Below are positions 42,365-50,076 of a stretch of 64,000 nt of DNA, piece after piece. A program made the position numbers and the translations under genes. Origin of the DNA: Microbispora corallina (lineage in GTDB: Bacteria; Actinomycetota; Actinomycetes; Streptosporangiales; Streptosporangiaceae); NCBI RefSeq assembly GCF_016863035.1, contig NZ_BOOC01000003.1, positions 124,001-188,000 on the forward strand. The letters run 5' to 3'. Numbering within the stretch: the stretch's first letter is position 1; the number at the start of each line of letters is the position of its first letter. The notes under the pieces are model-generated. The model ran no database searches. It was given only the letters and a program-made list of their open reading frames with translations, and was not told where the DNA came from.

Positions 42365-43756
42365 GTGGACCTGCTGGCCGGCCGGTACCGCCTCGCCGAA
42401 CCCGTCGGCGAGGGCGGCGGCGGCACCGTCTGGCGGGCCGTGGACGAGCTGCTCCACCGGGAGGTGGCGGTCAAGCAGCTGCGCATCCCGGCGGGAGTCG
42501 CCGGAGCGGAGCTCGCCGAGTTCACCGGGCGGGCCATCCAGGAGGCCAGGGCCGCCGGACGGCTCAGCCACCCGTCCATCGTCATGGTCCACGACGTCGT
42601 CCGGCACGACGGGCAGCCGTGGATCGTCATGGACCTCGTGGCCGGCCGGTCGCTCGACAAGGTGATCCGCGAGGACGGGCCGCTCCCGGTGGCGCGGGCG
42701 GCCGAGATCGGCCTCGCCGTCCTCGACGCCCTGGAGGCGGCGCACGCGCAGGGGATCCTGCACCGCGACGTGAAACCCGCGAACGTGCTGATCGCCCCGG
42801 ACGGCCGGGCGCTGCTGACCGACTTCGGCATCGCCGCCCCGGTGAGCCAGGGGAACGGCTCCGGCTGGCAGAGCTCGGCCGGGTCGCCCGCGTACATGGC
42901 CCCGGAACGCTTCCGGGGGGAGCCCGACGGCCCGCCGTCCGATCTGTGGTCCCTCGGCGCGACCCTGTACACGGCCGTCGAGGGGAGATCCCCGTTCCAG
43001 CGGCCGATGGCCGCCGCCCTCGTGGCGGCCGTGCTCATGCAGCCGCCGCAGCCCATGGTCCGGGCCTCGCCCGGGATGGCCTGGATCGTGCTCGCCCTGC
43101 TCGACAAGGACCCCGCCCGGCGTCCGCCTCCGGCCGTCGTACGGCAGGCCCTGCGGGCCGTCGCCGCCACGCCCGCGGCGCGGGCCGGGCGCCGGCCGCG
43201 CCGCCTGCTGCGGCTCGCCCTGGGCGCCGCGCTCGTGATCGTGGTCGGCGTCGCCGCCGGGCTCGCGGCCTGGCGGTTCGCCTCGGGGGGCGGCGAGGCC
43301 GCGGGGGGCTTCACGAGCGCCCCCGACCCCTGCCGCGGGCTGACCGACGCCCAGGTCCGCGAGCTGCTCGGCGCCGACGCCCGGGGCGAGCCCGCCGCAT
43401 CCGGCTGCCGGTGGACCGACCGGGCCGGCGGGCGCGACGCCACGATCACCGTGGCGTACCGGCTGCCGGGCGGCGCGGAGGACGGCGGCCGGGCGGCGTC
43501 CCTCGACCTCGCGGCGCGCCGGGCGGCGCAGGCCCGCACGGCCCCCGCCGGCGTGCGCGACGAGGCCGGCCTCGGCGACGAGGCGGTCGCCTGCGACGTC
43601 GTGGACGCCGGGACCGTGGGGACCACGGTGTGGTTCCGGCTCGGCAATCTCGTGGCCGAGGTCGCCTATCGGCGGGCCGGCTCACCTCCCGCCACCGCCG
43701 AGGACCGGCGGACGGCCGAGCAGGCGGCCCGGCTCGTCGGCGCCGGGCTCGAGTGA
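42365..43756 (+). CDS. Second transmembrane Ser/Thr protein kinase
   Basis: Kinase of 463 aa starting at GTG 42365, two bases after the preceding stop, so translation is coupled. The glycine loop is GEGGGGTV, the lysine K37, HRDVKPAN at 133-140, DFG at 153-155 and APE at 179-181; all are intact. The transmembrane helix is at about 282-304. The outer domain again has the C...CRW pattern (Cys323, Cys348), like the first kinase and the downstream membrane protein. The shared outer domain suggests the three sense related ligands or assemble together. Confidence 0.93.
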   Translation: MDLLAGRYRLAEPVGEGGGGTVWRAVDELLHREVAVKQLRIPAGVAGAELAEFTGRAIQEARAAGRLSHPSIVMVHDVVRHDGQPWIVMDLVAGRSLDKVIREDGPLPVARAAEIGLAVLDALEAAHAQGILHRDVKPANVLIAPDGRALLTDFGIAAPVSQGNGSGWQSSAGSPAYMAPERFRGEPDGPPSDLWSLGATLYTAVEGRSPFQRPMAAALVAAVLMQPPQPMVRASPGMAWIVLALLDKDPARRPPPAVVRQALRAVAATPAARAGRRPRRLLRLALGAALVIVVGVAAGLAAWRFASGGGEAAGGFTSAPDPCRGLTDAQVRELLGADARGEPAASGCRWTDRAGGRDATITVAYRLPGGAEDGGRAASLDLAARRAAQARTAPAGVRDEAGLGDEAVACDVVDAGTVGTTVWFRLGNLVAEVAYRRAGSPPATAEDRRTAEQAARLVGAGLE

Positions 43757-43793
43757 CCTCCTCTCCTCGCCTTCCAACCCTCCAGGAGACGAC

Positions 43794-45824
43794 ATGACCA
43801 GCGGTGACGACGGAGCCCTCGGGCCGGACGGCGGCCCGCCCCCGCCGCCCCCGCCTCAGGGCCGCCCCGGCCGAGGGATCCCGCCGTACGGCCTGCCGGC
43901 CCCGGCCGAGCCCTCCGCGGACGCCGATCCGCCGTCCCGGGCCGGCGGCGGCGCGCCTCCCCCCGGCCCGTACGGACCTCCGCCGGGCGAGCCCGGTGCG
44001 TACGGTCCGCCGGACCGCCGGCCGCCCTGGCCCGGGCCCGCTTCTCCGTACCCGCCGCAGGTCCCGCCGGGGCAGTGGCCCGGCCAGGCAGGCGGACCGT
44101 ACGGGCCGGGACCGCAGCAGGGCACCCAGCAGGGTCCGCAGTCTTTCGAGCCCGGCCCGCAGCAGGGATGGCCGGGACAGGGGACACCGTGGGGCGGCAC
44201 CCCCCAGGGGCCGGCCGGTGGCGGCGGGCAGTGGCCGCCTCAGGGCGATTGGCAGAGCGGCACACCGCCGCAGGGGGGCTGGCAGGGCGCGACGCCCCCA
44301 CAGGGTGGGTGGCAAGGCGGCACGCCGCCTCAGGGTGGGTGGCAAGGCGGCACGCCGCCTCAGGGTGGGTGGCAAGGCGGCACGCCGCCTCACGGCGGGT
44401 GGCAGGGTGCGACGCCGCCGCCTCCGGAGCTGTGGCAGATGCCGACCCAGCCGTCGCCGCCCCGGCGGCGGGGGTGGGTGACGCCGGTCGTCGCGGTCGT
44501 CGCGGTCGTGGCGGTGCTCGCGGTGGCGGGCGGCACGTTCGCGTTCATGAGCGCGCGCGGCGGGGGAGGGCCGGTCGTCCCGACCGGCGTCGTCGCCGCG
44601 TCCCACTCGGCCGCCGCGTCGCCGGCCGCGGCGAACGCGAACGCGGACGTGTGCGTGATGCTCGACCCGGACCAGGCGGAGCGGCTCGTGCCCAACGCGA
44701 AGATCACCTCGTCGACCGACGACAACCGCAACGACACGCTCGTCAGCTACATCCGCTGGAGCTGCGGCTGGGCAAACCATGACATCTCGTACAAGGACGT
44801 GACCCGCAGCCGCGAGATCACCGTTAACGTGTCCCGCTACCAGGCCCTCGGCACGACCACGGCCGACAAGGCGGCCCGGATCCAGTTCGACGGCGAGTAC
44901 AAGCAGTACCGCTACAACGCCACGGTCTCGAACAAGGAGCACTACTACTCGGCCCCCCAGCAGTTCACCGGCATCGGCGACCAGGCCGCCGCGCAGTACC
45001 AGTGGACGCGGGAGAGCGACAAGTACTGGTACTCCTTCGGCCAGGGCGTCGGCAGGGTGGGGGACGTCGTCTTCCAGGTGAAGTACCAGGCCGGCCAGCA
45101 GAACAAGGAGGCCGACGTCTTCTCCGCCGACACCGTCCAGTCGATCACCGAGGCGAACGCGCTGCGCGAGGTGAAGGGGCTGCTCGGGCAGCTCGCGCGG
45201 TCGGTGGACGCGTGGCGGGCCGGCCGGCCCCTGCCGTACCACGCGCGGCCGAAGCCGAGCCCCACCCCCTCGCCGTCGCCCACGCGCATCCCGCTCCCCG
45301 AGCGGTGCGTCGCGCTCCGGGCGCTCGCCGCCACGCTCGTCCCGAAGACGGAGGGCGCGGCCGCGCGCGGCAGGGAGGGCGGCGCGACCGTCACCCAGTG
45401 CCAGTGGTGGAACGACGCGATGCCGATCGCGCAGGGCAGGGTCCGGTGGCGCAACCTGCGGATCGCGATCCACGAGTTCGCGGACGCCGACTCGGCCCGC
45501 TACTACCTCATCGACCAGCGGTCCAAGACCAAGTTCACGGCGAACGGCGGGATCGGCGGCATCCACTGGGGCAGGGTCGACAAGCTTCCCGGGTTCGGTC
45601 AGGACGCGTACGGCCAGGCCATCCGCCAGCGGACCGACACGGCCCAGTCGAACCGGTACGAGATCTACGCGTGGAGCGGCAAGACCGTCATCTGGGTGTT
45701 GCTGGGCGGCAGCGACCGCCCCGCCGGGACGCCCATCAACGCGGCCGGCTCGGTGCTCATGGACCAGAAGGAGGCGACCGCCGGCGCGAAGTCGGTCGCG
45801 AAGGCGCTGCTGGGCCAGCTGTAG
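43794..45824 (+). CDS. Pro/Gly/Gln-rich membrane protein with two DUF3558-like outer domains
   Basis: Protein of 676 aa. Residues 1-225 are a low-complexity cytoplasmic arm rich in Pro, Gly and Gln, including tandem GGWQGGTPPQ decapeptides at about 156-207. A RRR cluster precedes one transmembrane helix (about 228-252). Outside there are two domains with the same C...CxW layout as the upstream kinases (CVMLDPDQAERLV...CGW and CVALRALAATLV...CQW), joined by a Pro/Ser/Thr-rich linker. It has no kinase domain. Position 37 bases after the second kinase and Thr-rich cytoplasmic repeats make it a candidate substrate or signalling partner; this is inference. Confidence 0.8.
   Translation: MTSGDDGALGPDGGPPPPPPPQGRPGRGIPPYGLPAPAEPSADADPPSRAGGGAPPPGPYGPPPGEPGAYGPPDRRPPWPGPASPYPPQVPPGQWPGQAGGPYGPGPQQGTQQGPQSFEPGPQQGWPGQGTPWGGTPQGPAGGGGQWPPQGDWQSGTPPQGGWQGATPPQGGWQGGTPPQGGWQGGTPPQGGWQGGTPPHGGWQGATPPPPELWQMPTQPSPPRRRGWVTPVVAVVAVVAVLAVAGGTFAFMSARGGGGPVVPTGVVAASHSAAASPAAANANADVCVMLDPDQAERLVPNAKITSSTDDNRNDTLVSYIRWSCGWANHDISYKDVTRSREITVNVSRYQALGTTTADKAARIQFDGEYKQYRYNATVSNKEHYYSAPQQFTGIGDQAAAQYQWTRESDKYWYSFGQGVGRVGDVVFQVKYQAGQQNKEADVFSADTVQSITEANALREVKGLLGQLARSVDAWRAGRPLPYHARPKPSPTPSPSPTRIPLPERCVALRALAATLVPKTEGAAARGREGGATVTQCQWWNDAMPIAQGRVRWRNLRIAIHEFADADSARYYLIDQRSKTKFTANGGIGGIHWGRVDKLPGFGQDAYGQAIRQRTDTAQSNRYEIYAWSGKTVIWVLLGGSDRPAGTPINAAGSVLMDQKEATAGAKSVAKALLGQL
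44259..44414 (+). repeat. 30-bp tandem repeat encoding GGWQGGTPPQ
   Basis: Three perfect 30-base copies (44301-44330, 44331-44360, 44361-44390) are flanked by diverged copies on both sides, about five in all. Perfect identity inside a diverged array points to recent slippage or gene conversion. Confidence 0.9.
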
Positions 45825-45892
45825 ACCCCTGGTGTCCGCCCAGGTGGGGACGGGTATGCACCCTTCTGGACTACGAGGCAACGGGGGGAAAC

Positions 45893-46147
45893 ATGGCCAC
45901 TTGCGAGGTTTGCGGCAACGACTACGACATGAGCTTCGAGGTGCACAGCCAGGGGGCGGTGCACGTCTTCGACAGCTTCGAGTGCGCGATCACCAGGATG
46001 GCGCCGGTGTGCGAGCACTGCGGGTGCCGGATCGTGGGCCACGGGTCGGAGGTCGACGGCCGGTGGTACTGCTGCGCCCACTGCGCGCGCGAGTCCGGGG
46101 CGAGGACCATCGTCGACAGGGAGGTCACGACGGCCGGCATGATGTGA
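45893..46147 (+). CDS. Small Cys-rich zinc-ribbon / prokaryotic metallothionein-like protein
   Basis: Cytoplasmic protein of 84 aa beginning MATCEVCGNDYDMSFEVHS. Cysteines occur as CEVC (4 and 7), CAI, CEHCGC, CCAHC, with His in between, enough for one or two metal sites. The pattern matches actinomycete proteins annotated as prokaryotic metallothionein-like. The ATG at 45893 is preceded by GGGGGGAAAC, a strong ribosome-binding site. The role is probably zinc binding; enzyme activity is not expected. The 212 bp downstream contain only a short duplicated CCGGCGCCGCCCGAGCC motif and no gene. Confidence 0.8.
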   Translation: MATCEVCGNDYDMSFEVHSQGAVHVFDSFECAITRMAPVCEHCGCRIVGHGSEVDGRWYCCAHCARESGARTIVDREVTTAGMM

Positions 46148-46359
46148 CCGTCCCGCGCCCCCGGCCTCCCGGCCGGACGCGGGCCTCGGCTTCAACCGGC
46201 GCCGCCCGAGCCACTGCCGGCGCCGCCCGAGCCGCTGTCGACGTGGGCCTCGGTCACTGCCGCGCGCCCTGGGCTTCCCGGCCGGCGTCCTTCCGGCGCC
46301 GGCCGCGTCCCATCCCGAGGTGCGCCCGCGCCTGACGACGGGCCGCGCGATGAAACCGG

Positions 46360-47253
46360 TCAGAGCGCCCGTACGGCCGGCTTGAGGGTGTCCTCGCACC
46401 ATTGCCGGAACGTCGTGGGCGTGTCGATCGCGTTCTCCGGCGCGCGGACGACCCCGTTGTCCAGTCCGCGGTCCTTGGCGATCATCATGTCCACCATCGC
46501 CTGAGCCATGGCCTCGGACATGCCGGAGCCGGTGAGCCGGTCCTTGAACGCCTCCGCGGGGATCTGCCGGTAGCGGACCGGTGTGCCGAGCACCTCGGAG
46601 ACCACGGCGGCCATGTCGTCGTAGGACAGGTCTTCGGGGCCGAGCACCGGGACCTCCGCCTGTCCCGTCCACGTGTCGTCGAGCAGCAGGCGGGCGGCGA
46701 CGGCGGCGATGTCCCGGGTGGCGACGAGGGGTCGCTTGCCGCCGGGCGACATGACGTCGAAGAACGCGCCCTGCTCTTTGATCGCCCCGGCCTGCCGCAG
46801 CAGGTTGTCCATGAACGACGGCATGGCCAGCGCGCGGAACGCCGCCCCGGTGCCGGCGATGAGGTCGTCCATGGCCAGCGACGCGGTCACGTGCCCGGCC
46901 TCGGCCGCGTACGGGGTGCCGCGGCCGAGGGCGCTGACGCTCACGACGCGTCCCACCCCGCGGGAGCGCACCGCCTCGGCGGCCGGCCGGGTGAACCCCA
47001 CGTAGGCCTCGTCTACGCTGGCCGCGTGGTGGTCGGTCGGCATCAGCCAGAACAGGGTTTCGGCGCCGTCGAAAGCGCGGGCGACGACCCGCGGATCGCC
47101 GTGCGAGCCCTGGACGACCTCGACCCGGTCCCGGACTCCGGCGGACAGCCTGGCCGGGTCGCGCACGACCACGCGCACCGGCCGGCCGGCGGCGAGGACG
47201 TGGTCGAGGACCCGGTGGCCGATGTTCCCGGTAGGAGCGGTGATGACGATCAT
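46360..47253 (-). CDS. NmrA-like NAD(P)-binding protein
   Basis: Atypical SDR of 297 aa. The start MIVITAPTGNIGHRVLDHVL carries the NmrA-type GxxGxxG loop. VVRDPARL at the end of strand 2 is NADP-like, and VVSVSALGRGTPYA occupies the active-site region without YxxxK. The C-terminal part (YDDMAAVVSEVLGTPVRYRQIP) is typical of the azoreductase-like / quinone-oxidoreductase-like NmrA group. The ATG at 47253 with upstream GGAG is preferred over a longer in-frame start at 47292, which would lie inside the operator. It diverges from a TetR gene that probably represses it. Confidence 0.88.
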   Translation of the reverse strand: MIVITAPTGNIGHRVLDHVLAAGRPVRVVVRDPARLSAGVRDRVEVVQGSHGDPRVVARAFDGAETLFWLMPTDHHAASVDEAYVGFTRPAAEAVRSRGVGRVVSVSALGRGTPYAAEAGHVTASLAMDDLIAGTGAAFRALAMPSFMDNLLRQAGAIKEQGAFFDVMSPGGKRPLVATRDIAAVAARLLLDDTWTGQAEVPVLGPEDLSYDDMAAVVSEVLGTPVRYRQIPAEAFKDRLTGSGMSEAMAQAMVDMMIAKDRGLDNGVVRAPENAIDTPTTFRQWCEDTLKPAVRAL

Positions 47254-47290
47254 GCGGTCTCTCCAATGGCAGGGGATGGAATGCCCGAAC

Positions 47291-47317
47291 AAGTAAACTC
47301 TACCGTACCGTTTACTT
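47291..47317. promoter_or_regulatory. TetR operator between NmrA-like and TetR genes
   Basis: AAGTAAAC and GTTTACTT are a perfect inverted repeat with an 11-base spacer containing CCGTACCG. It sits between the divergent starts, just upstream of the TetR gene. Confidence 0.82.
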
Positions 47318-47333
47318 TTGGAGAGACGCTCCG

Positions 47334-47978
47334 ATGACCGGAGAGGGCGAACAGCGGCGGCGGGGGGAGCAGCGGCGCGGTGAGGAACTGCGGCGCCACA
47401 TCCTGTTCGTGGCCAAGGACGTGTTCCTCGAGACCGGGTTCGAGCGGGCGTCGATGGACACGGTCGCGGTGCGCGCCGGGACGTCCAAGCGGTCTCTGTA
47501 CGCGCATTTCGAGAGCAAGGACAAGCTGTTCCTCGCGGTGCTGGACCTCGTCCGCGAGCTGTACCTGGGCCGGTTGAGGACTCCCGGCGCGTACGCCGAG
47601 GACCCGGCGGAGGCGGTGGCGCTGTTCTGCGGGCGCTTCCTGCAGCTGATGACGTGGGAGCCCCAGGTGCGGACCTGCCGGCTGAGCATCGCCGAGGCCG
47701 AGAGGCTGCCCGGCAGCTCCAACGCGTACTTCGGCGCCATATTCGCCGCCACCTACGAACGGCTGAGCGCCTACCTCACCGAGCGGTACGCGATGGGCCG
47801 CGAGGACGGCGCCGCGCTCGCGGAGGAACTGCTCGACCGGACGGTGCTGCCGCGGCTGCTGCGCACGTTGCTCAACGTCGAGGAAGCGATCAAGGACACG
47901 CCCGAGGACGCGACGCTGGCCGAGGACGTCGACCTGGCCGCGATCCGCCGCCTGGTCTTCGCGGCCCTGCCGCGCTGA
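47334..47978 (+). CDS. TetR-family regulator (next to NmrA-like gene)
   Basis: AcrR-like repressor of 214 aa. After a charged arm with an RRRGEQRRGEELRR stretch, the DNA-binding helices are MDTVAVRAGTSKRSLYAHF (about 41-59). The C-terminal domain is the TetR_C type common in proteins controlling efflux or detoxification genes. It probably binds the GTAAAC-type palindrome directly upstream and controls the NmrA-like gene. It ends at a very strong bidirectional terminator. Confidence 0.92.
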   Translation: MTGEGEQRRRGEQRRGEELRRHILFVAKDVFLETGFERASMDTVAVRAGTSKRSLYAHFESKDKLFLAVLDLVRELYLGRLRTPGAYAEDPAEAVALFCGRFLQLMTWEPQVRTCRLSIAEAERLPGSSNAYFGAIFAATYERLSAYLTERYAMGREDGAALAEELLDRTVLPRLLRTLLNVEEAIKDTPEDATLAEDVDLAAIRRLVFAALPR

Positions 47979-47993
47979 CCCACGCCGTCGATC

Positions 47994-48042
47994 CCTCGTC
48001 CGGACGGCCCGGGGCTCCCGTACCCGGGCCGTCCGGACGAGG
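47994..48042. terminator. Very strong bidirectional terminator
   Basis: Two perfectly complementary 20-base arms (47994-48013 and 48023-48042) enclose a nine-base loop. They fill the gap between the convergent TetR gene (stop 47978) and the parvulin-like gene (stop 48046). Confidence 0.88.
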
Positions 48043-48045
48043 TGC

Positions 48046-48393
48046 TCAGGATTCGAAGGCGACCAGGCGGAGGATGAGGAAGCCGTCGCCCTCCGGCACG
48101 GGCGGGAACGTGGTGCCCGGCACCGCCTCGAAGACCTCGGGGCACTCCTCCCGGGTCACCACGCCGAACATCTCCCCGGGCAGCGTCATGCCGAGCGACT
48201 GGGCGCGCTTGGCGGCGGCGTAGAAGCTGCCGCCGGCCTCCAGGTCGGCGGCGACCGCCTCCGCCTCTCCCCGGCCGGCCAGCCGGATGAACGCCACCCG
48301 CGCGCGGTCCGGGCGGGAGGCCTGGGCGGACAGGTAGTCCTCGATCTCCCATATGAGCAACTCGCCGAGGTAACGCGAGGTGTCGTTCCACAT
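48046..48393 (-). CDS. Parvulin-like (PpiC-type) small protein, tentative
   Basis: Protein of 115 aa beginning MWNDTSRYLGELLIWEIEDY. After an N-terminal helix, the order of motifs resembles a parvulin rotamase domain: EAEAVAADLEAGGSFYAAAKRAQSLG, a GEMFGVV segment, CPEVFEAVPGTTFPPV, and a final GDGFLILRLVAFES strand. The length fits a stand-alone parvulin, but identity to the family is faint by eye and the substrate-site residues cannot be assigned. The ATG at 48393 has only weak upstream G-runs. The alternative is a conserved hypothetical protein without isomerase activity. Confidence 0.55.
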   Translation of the reverse strand: MWNDTSRYLGELLIWEIEDYLSAQASRPDRARVAFIRLAGRGEAEAVAADLEAGGSFYAAAKRAQSLGMTLPGEMFGVVTREECPEVFEAVPGTTFPPVPEGDGFLILRLVAFES

Positions 48394-48534
48394 GTGCCCA
48401 GAATCCCCTGCCCCGCTTGTCCATCTCTTGCAGTCGAATTGTCGCGCTCACCCGCTCCTTCACGAGTCGTCCACAAGGAGATGTGAAGCGGGCAATCTCT
48501 TTCCGCCGCACGGCATGGCCTCCACACTGACCGT

Positions 48535-49938
48535 GTGACCGATTTTGAGGTACTTGTCCTGGGCTCCGGGCCTGGTGGGCAGAAGGCCGCCATCGCTGCG
48601 GCCAAGCTGGAGCGGCGGGTCGCGATCGTCGAACGCCGCGACATGATCGGCGGTGTGTGCATCAACACCGGGACCATCCCCTCGAAGACGCTGCGCGAGG
48701 CGGTCCTGTACCTGACGGGTCTCACGCAGCGCGACATGTACGGCCAGAGCTACCGGGTGAAGGACGACATCACGGTCGCCGACCTGACCGTGCGCACGCG
48801 GCACGTGGTGGGCCGCGAGATCGACGTGATCCGCAGCCAGCTGTCCCGCAACAGGGTGACCGTCCTGACGGGCATCGGCCACTTCGTGGACCCGCACACC
48901 GTGGCCGTGGTCGACGAGCGGGGCCACGAGGTCAAGGTCACGGCAGACAAGATCATCGTCGCCACCGGCACCCGCCCCGCGCGGCCGGCCAGCGTGGAGT
49001 TCGACGAGCAGACGATCATCGACTCCGACGGCATCCTCCAGATGGAGCGGGTGCCCGACTCGATGGTCGTGGTGGGCGCAGGGGTCATCGGCATCGAGTA
49101 CGCGTCCATGTTCGCCGCGCTCGGCACCAAGGTCACGGTGGTCGAACGGCGCGACCGGATGCTGGAGTTCTGCGACCTCGAGGTGGTCGAGGCGCTCAAG
49201 TACCAGCTGCGCGACCTGGCCGTGACGTTCCGGTTCGGCGAGACCGTCGCCGCCGTGGAACGGCATCCGCGCGGCGCGCTGACCATCCTGGAGAGCGGCA
49301 AGAAGATCCCGGCCGCCACGGTGATGTACTCGGCCGGCCGGCAGGGGATGACCGAGAACCTCGCGCTCGGCGCGGCCGGGCTCGCCGCGGACGACCGCGG
49401 CCGGATCGCCGTCGACGAGTACTTCCGGACCGCCGTTCCGCACATCTACGCGGTCGGCGACGTCATCGGGTTCCCCTCGCTCGCCGCCACCTCGATGGAG
49501 CAGGGCAGGCTCGCGGCCTACCACGCCTGCGACGAGCCGGTCAGCGGCATCCACGACCTGCAGCCCATCGGGATCTACACGATCCCGGAGATCAGCTTCA
49601 TCGGCAGGACCGAGGACCAGCTCACCGACGCGCTTATCCCGTTCGAGGTGGGGGTCTCGCGCTACCGGGAGCTGGCCCGGGGGCAGATCATCGGCGACAC
49701 CTACGGCATGCTGAAGCTGCTCGTCTCGCCGGAGGACCGGTCGCTGCTCGGCGTGCACGTCTTCGGGACGGGGGCGACCGAGCTCATCCACATCGGCCAG
49801 GCCGTGATGGGCTGCGGGGGGACGGTCGACTACCTGGTCGACGCCGTCTTCAACTACCCGACGCTGGCCGAGTCGTACAAGGTGGCCGCGCTCGACGCGG
49901 TCAACAAGCTGCGGAGGGTGGCGCGTTTCAGCGACTGA
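48535..49938 (+). CDS. sthA: Soluble (Si-specific) NAD(P)+ transhydrogenase
   Basis: FAD-dependent flavoprotein of 467 aa that moves hydride between NADPH and NAD+. The FAD loop is [17 protein letters not shown]. The disulfide motif of related lipoamide dehydrogenases is reduced to [18 protein letters not shown] with only one Cys, the diagnostic of SthA. A second GxGxxG ([19 protein letters not shown]) binds pyridine nucleotide. The dimer interface ends with [17 protein letters not shown]. The GTG at 48535 lacks a ribosome-binding site, so translation may be leaderless or start inefficiently. It stands alone between the parvulin-like and ROK genes. Confidence 0.94.
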   Translation: MTDFEVLVLGSGPGGQKAAIAAAKLERRVAIVERRDMIGGVCINTGTIPSKTLREAVLYLTGLTQRDMYGQSYRVKDDITVADLTVRTRHVVGREIDVIRSQLSRNRVTVLTGIGHFVDPHTVAVVDERGHEVKVTADKIIVATGTRPARPASVEFDEQTIIDSDGILQMERVPDSMVVVGAGVIGIEYASMFAALGTKVTVVERRDRMLEFCDLEVVEALKYQLRDLAVTFRFGETVAAVERHPRGALTILESGKKIPAATVMYSAGRQGMTENLALGAAGLAADDRGRIAVDEYFRTAVPHIYAVGDVIGFPSLAATSMEQGRLAAYHACDEPVSGIHDLQPIGIYTIPEISFIGRTEDQLTDALIPFEVGVSRYRELARGQIIGDTYGMLKLLVSPEDRSLLGVHVFGTGATELIHIGQAVMGCGGTVDYLVDAVFNYPTLAESYKVAALDAVNKLRRVARFSD

Positions 49939-49982
49939 GACGACGCCCCGCGCCCCGCCGATCCGCTTTGAACGGGCTACTC

Positions 49983-50010
49983 CTTTAGTTAGTCTTGTGG
50001 ACAAACAAAG
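49983..50010. promoter_or_regulatory. Large palindrome upstream of the ROK gene
   Basis: Half sites TTNGTTNGTC and GACNAACNAA are separated by TTGTG; eight or more symmetric positions match on each side. It lies 67 bases upstream of the ROK start and is the best candidate for the ROK repressor's own operator. Confidence 0.75.
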
Positions 50011-50076
50011 GCGAAGGCGCACGCCGGGAGGTCGCGGCATGCGGCATGATGGGCCGGAGCGGGAACGGGGCTGACA

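Noticed and set aside
44259-44414. Regular 30-bp repeats that might suggest a CRISPR array
   Set aside because: Repeats are contiguous without spacers and in frame in a membrane protein gene; no cas genes are nearby.
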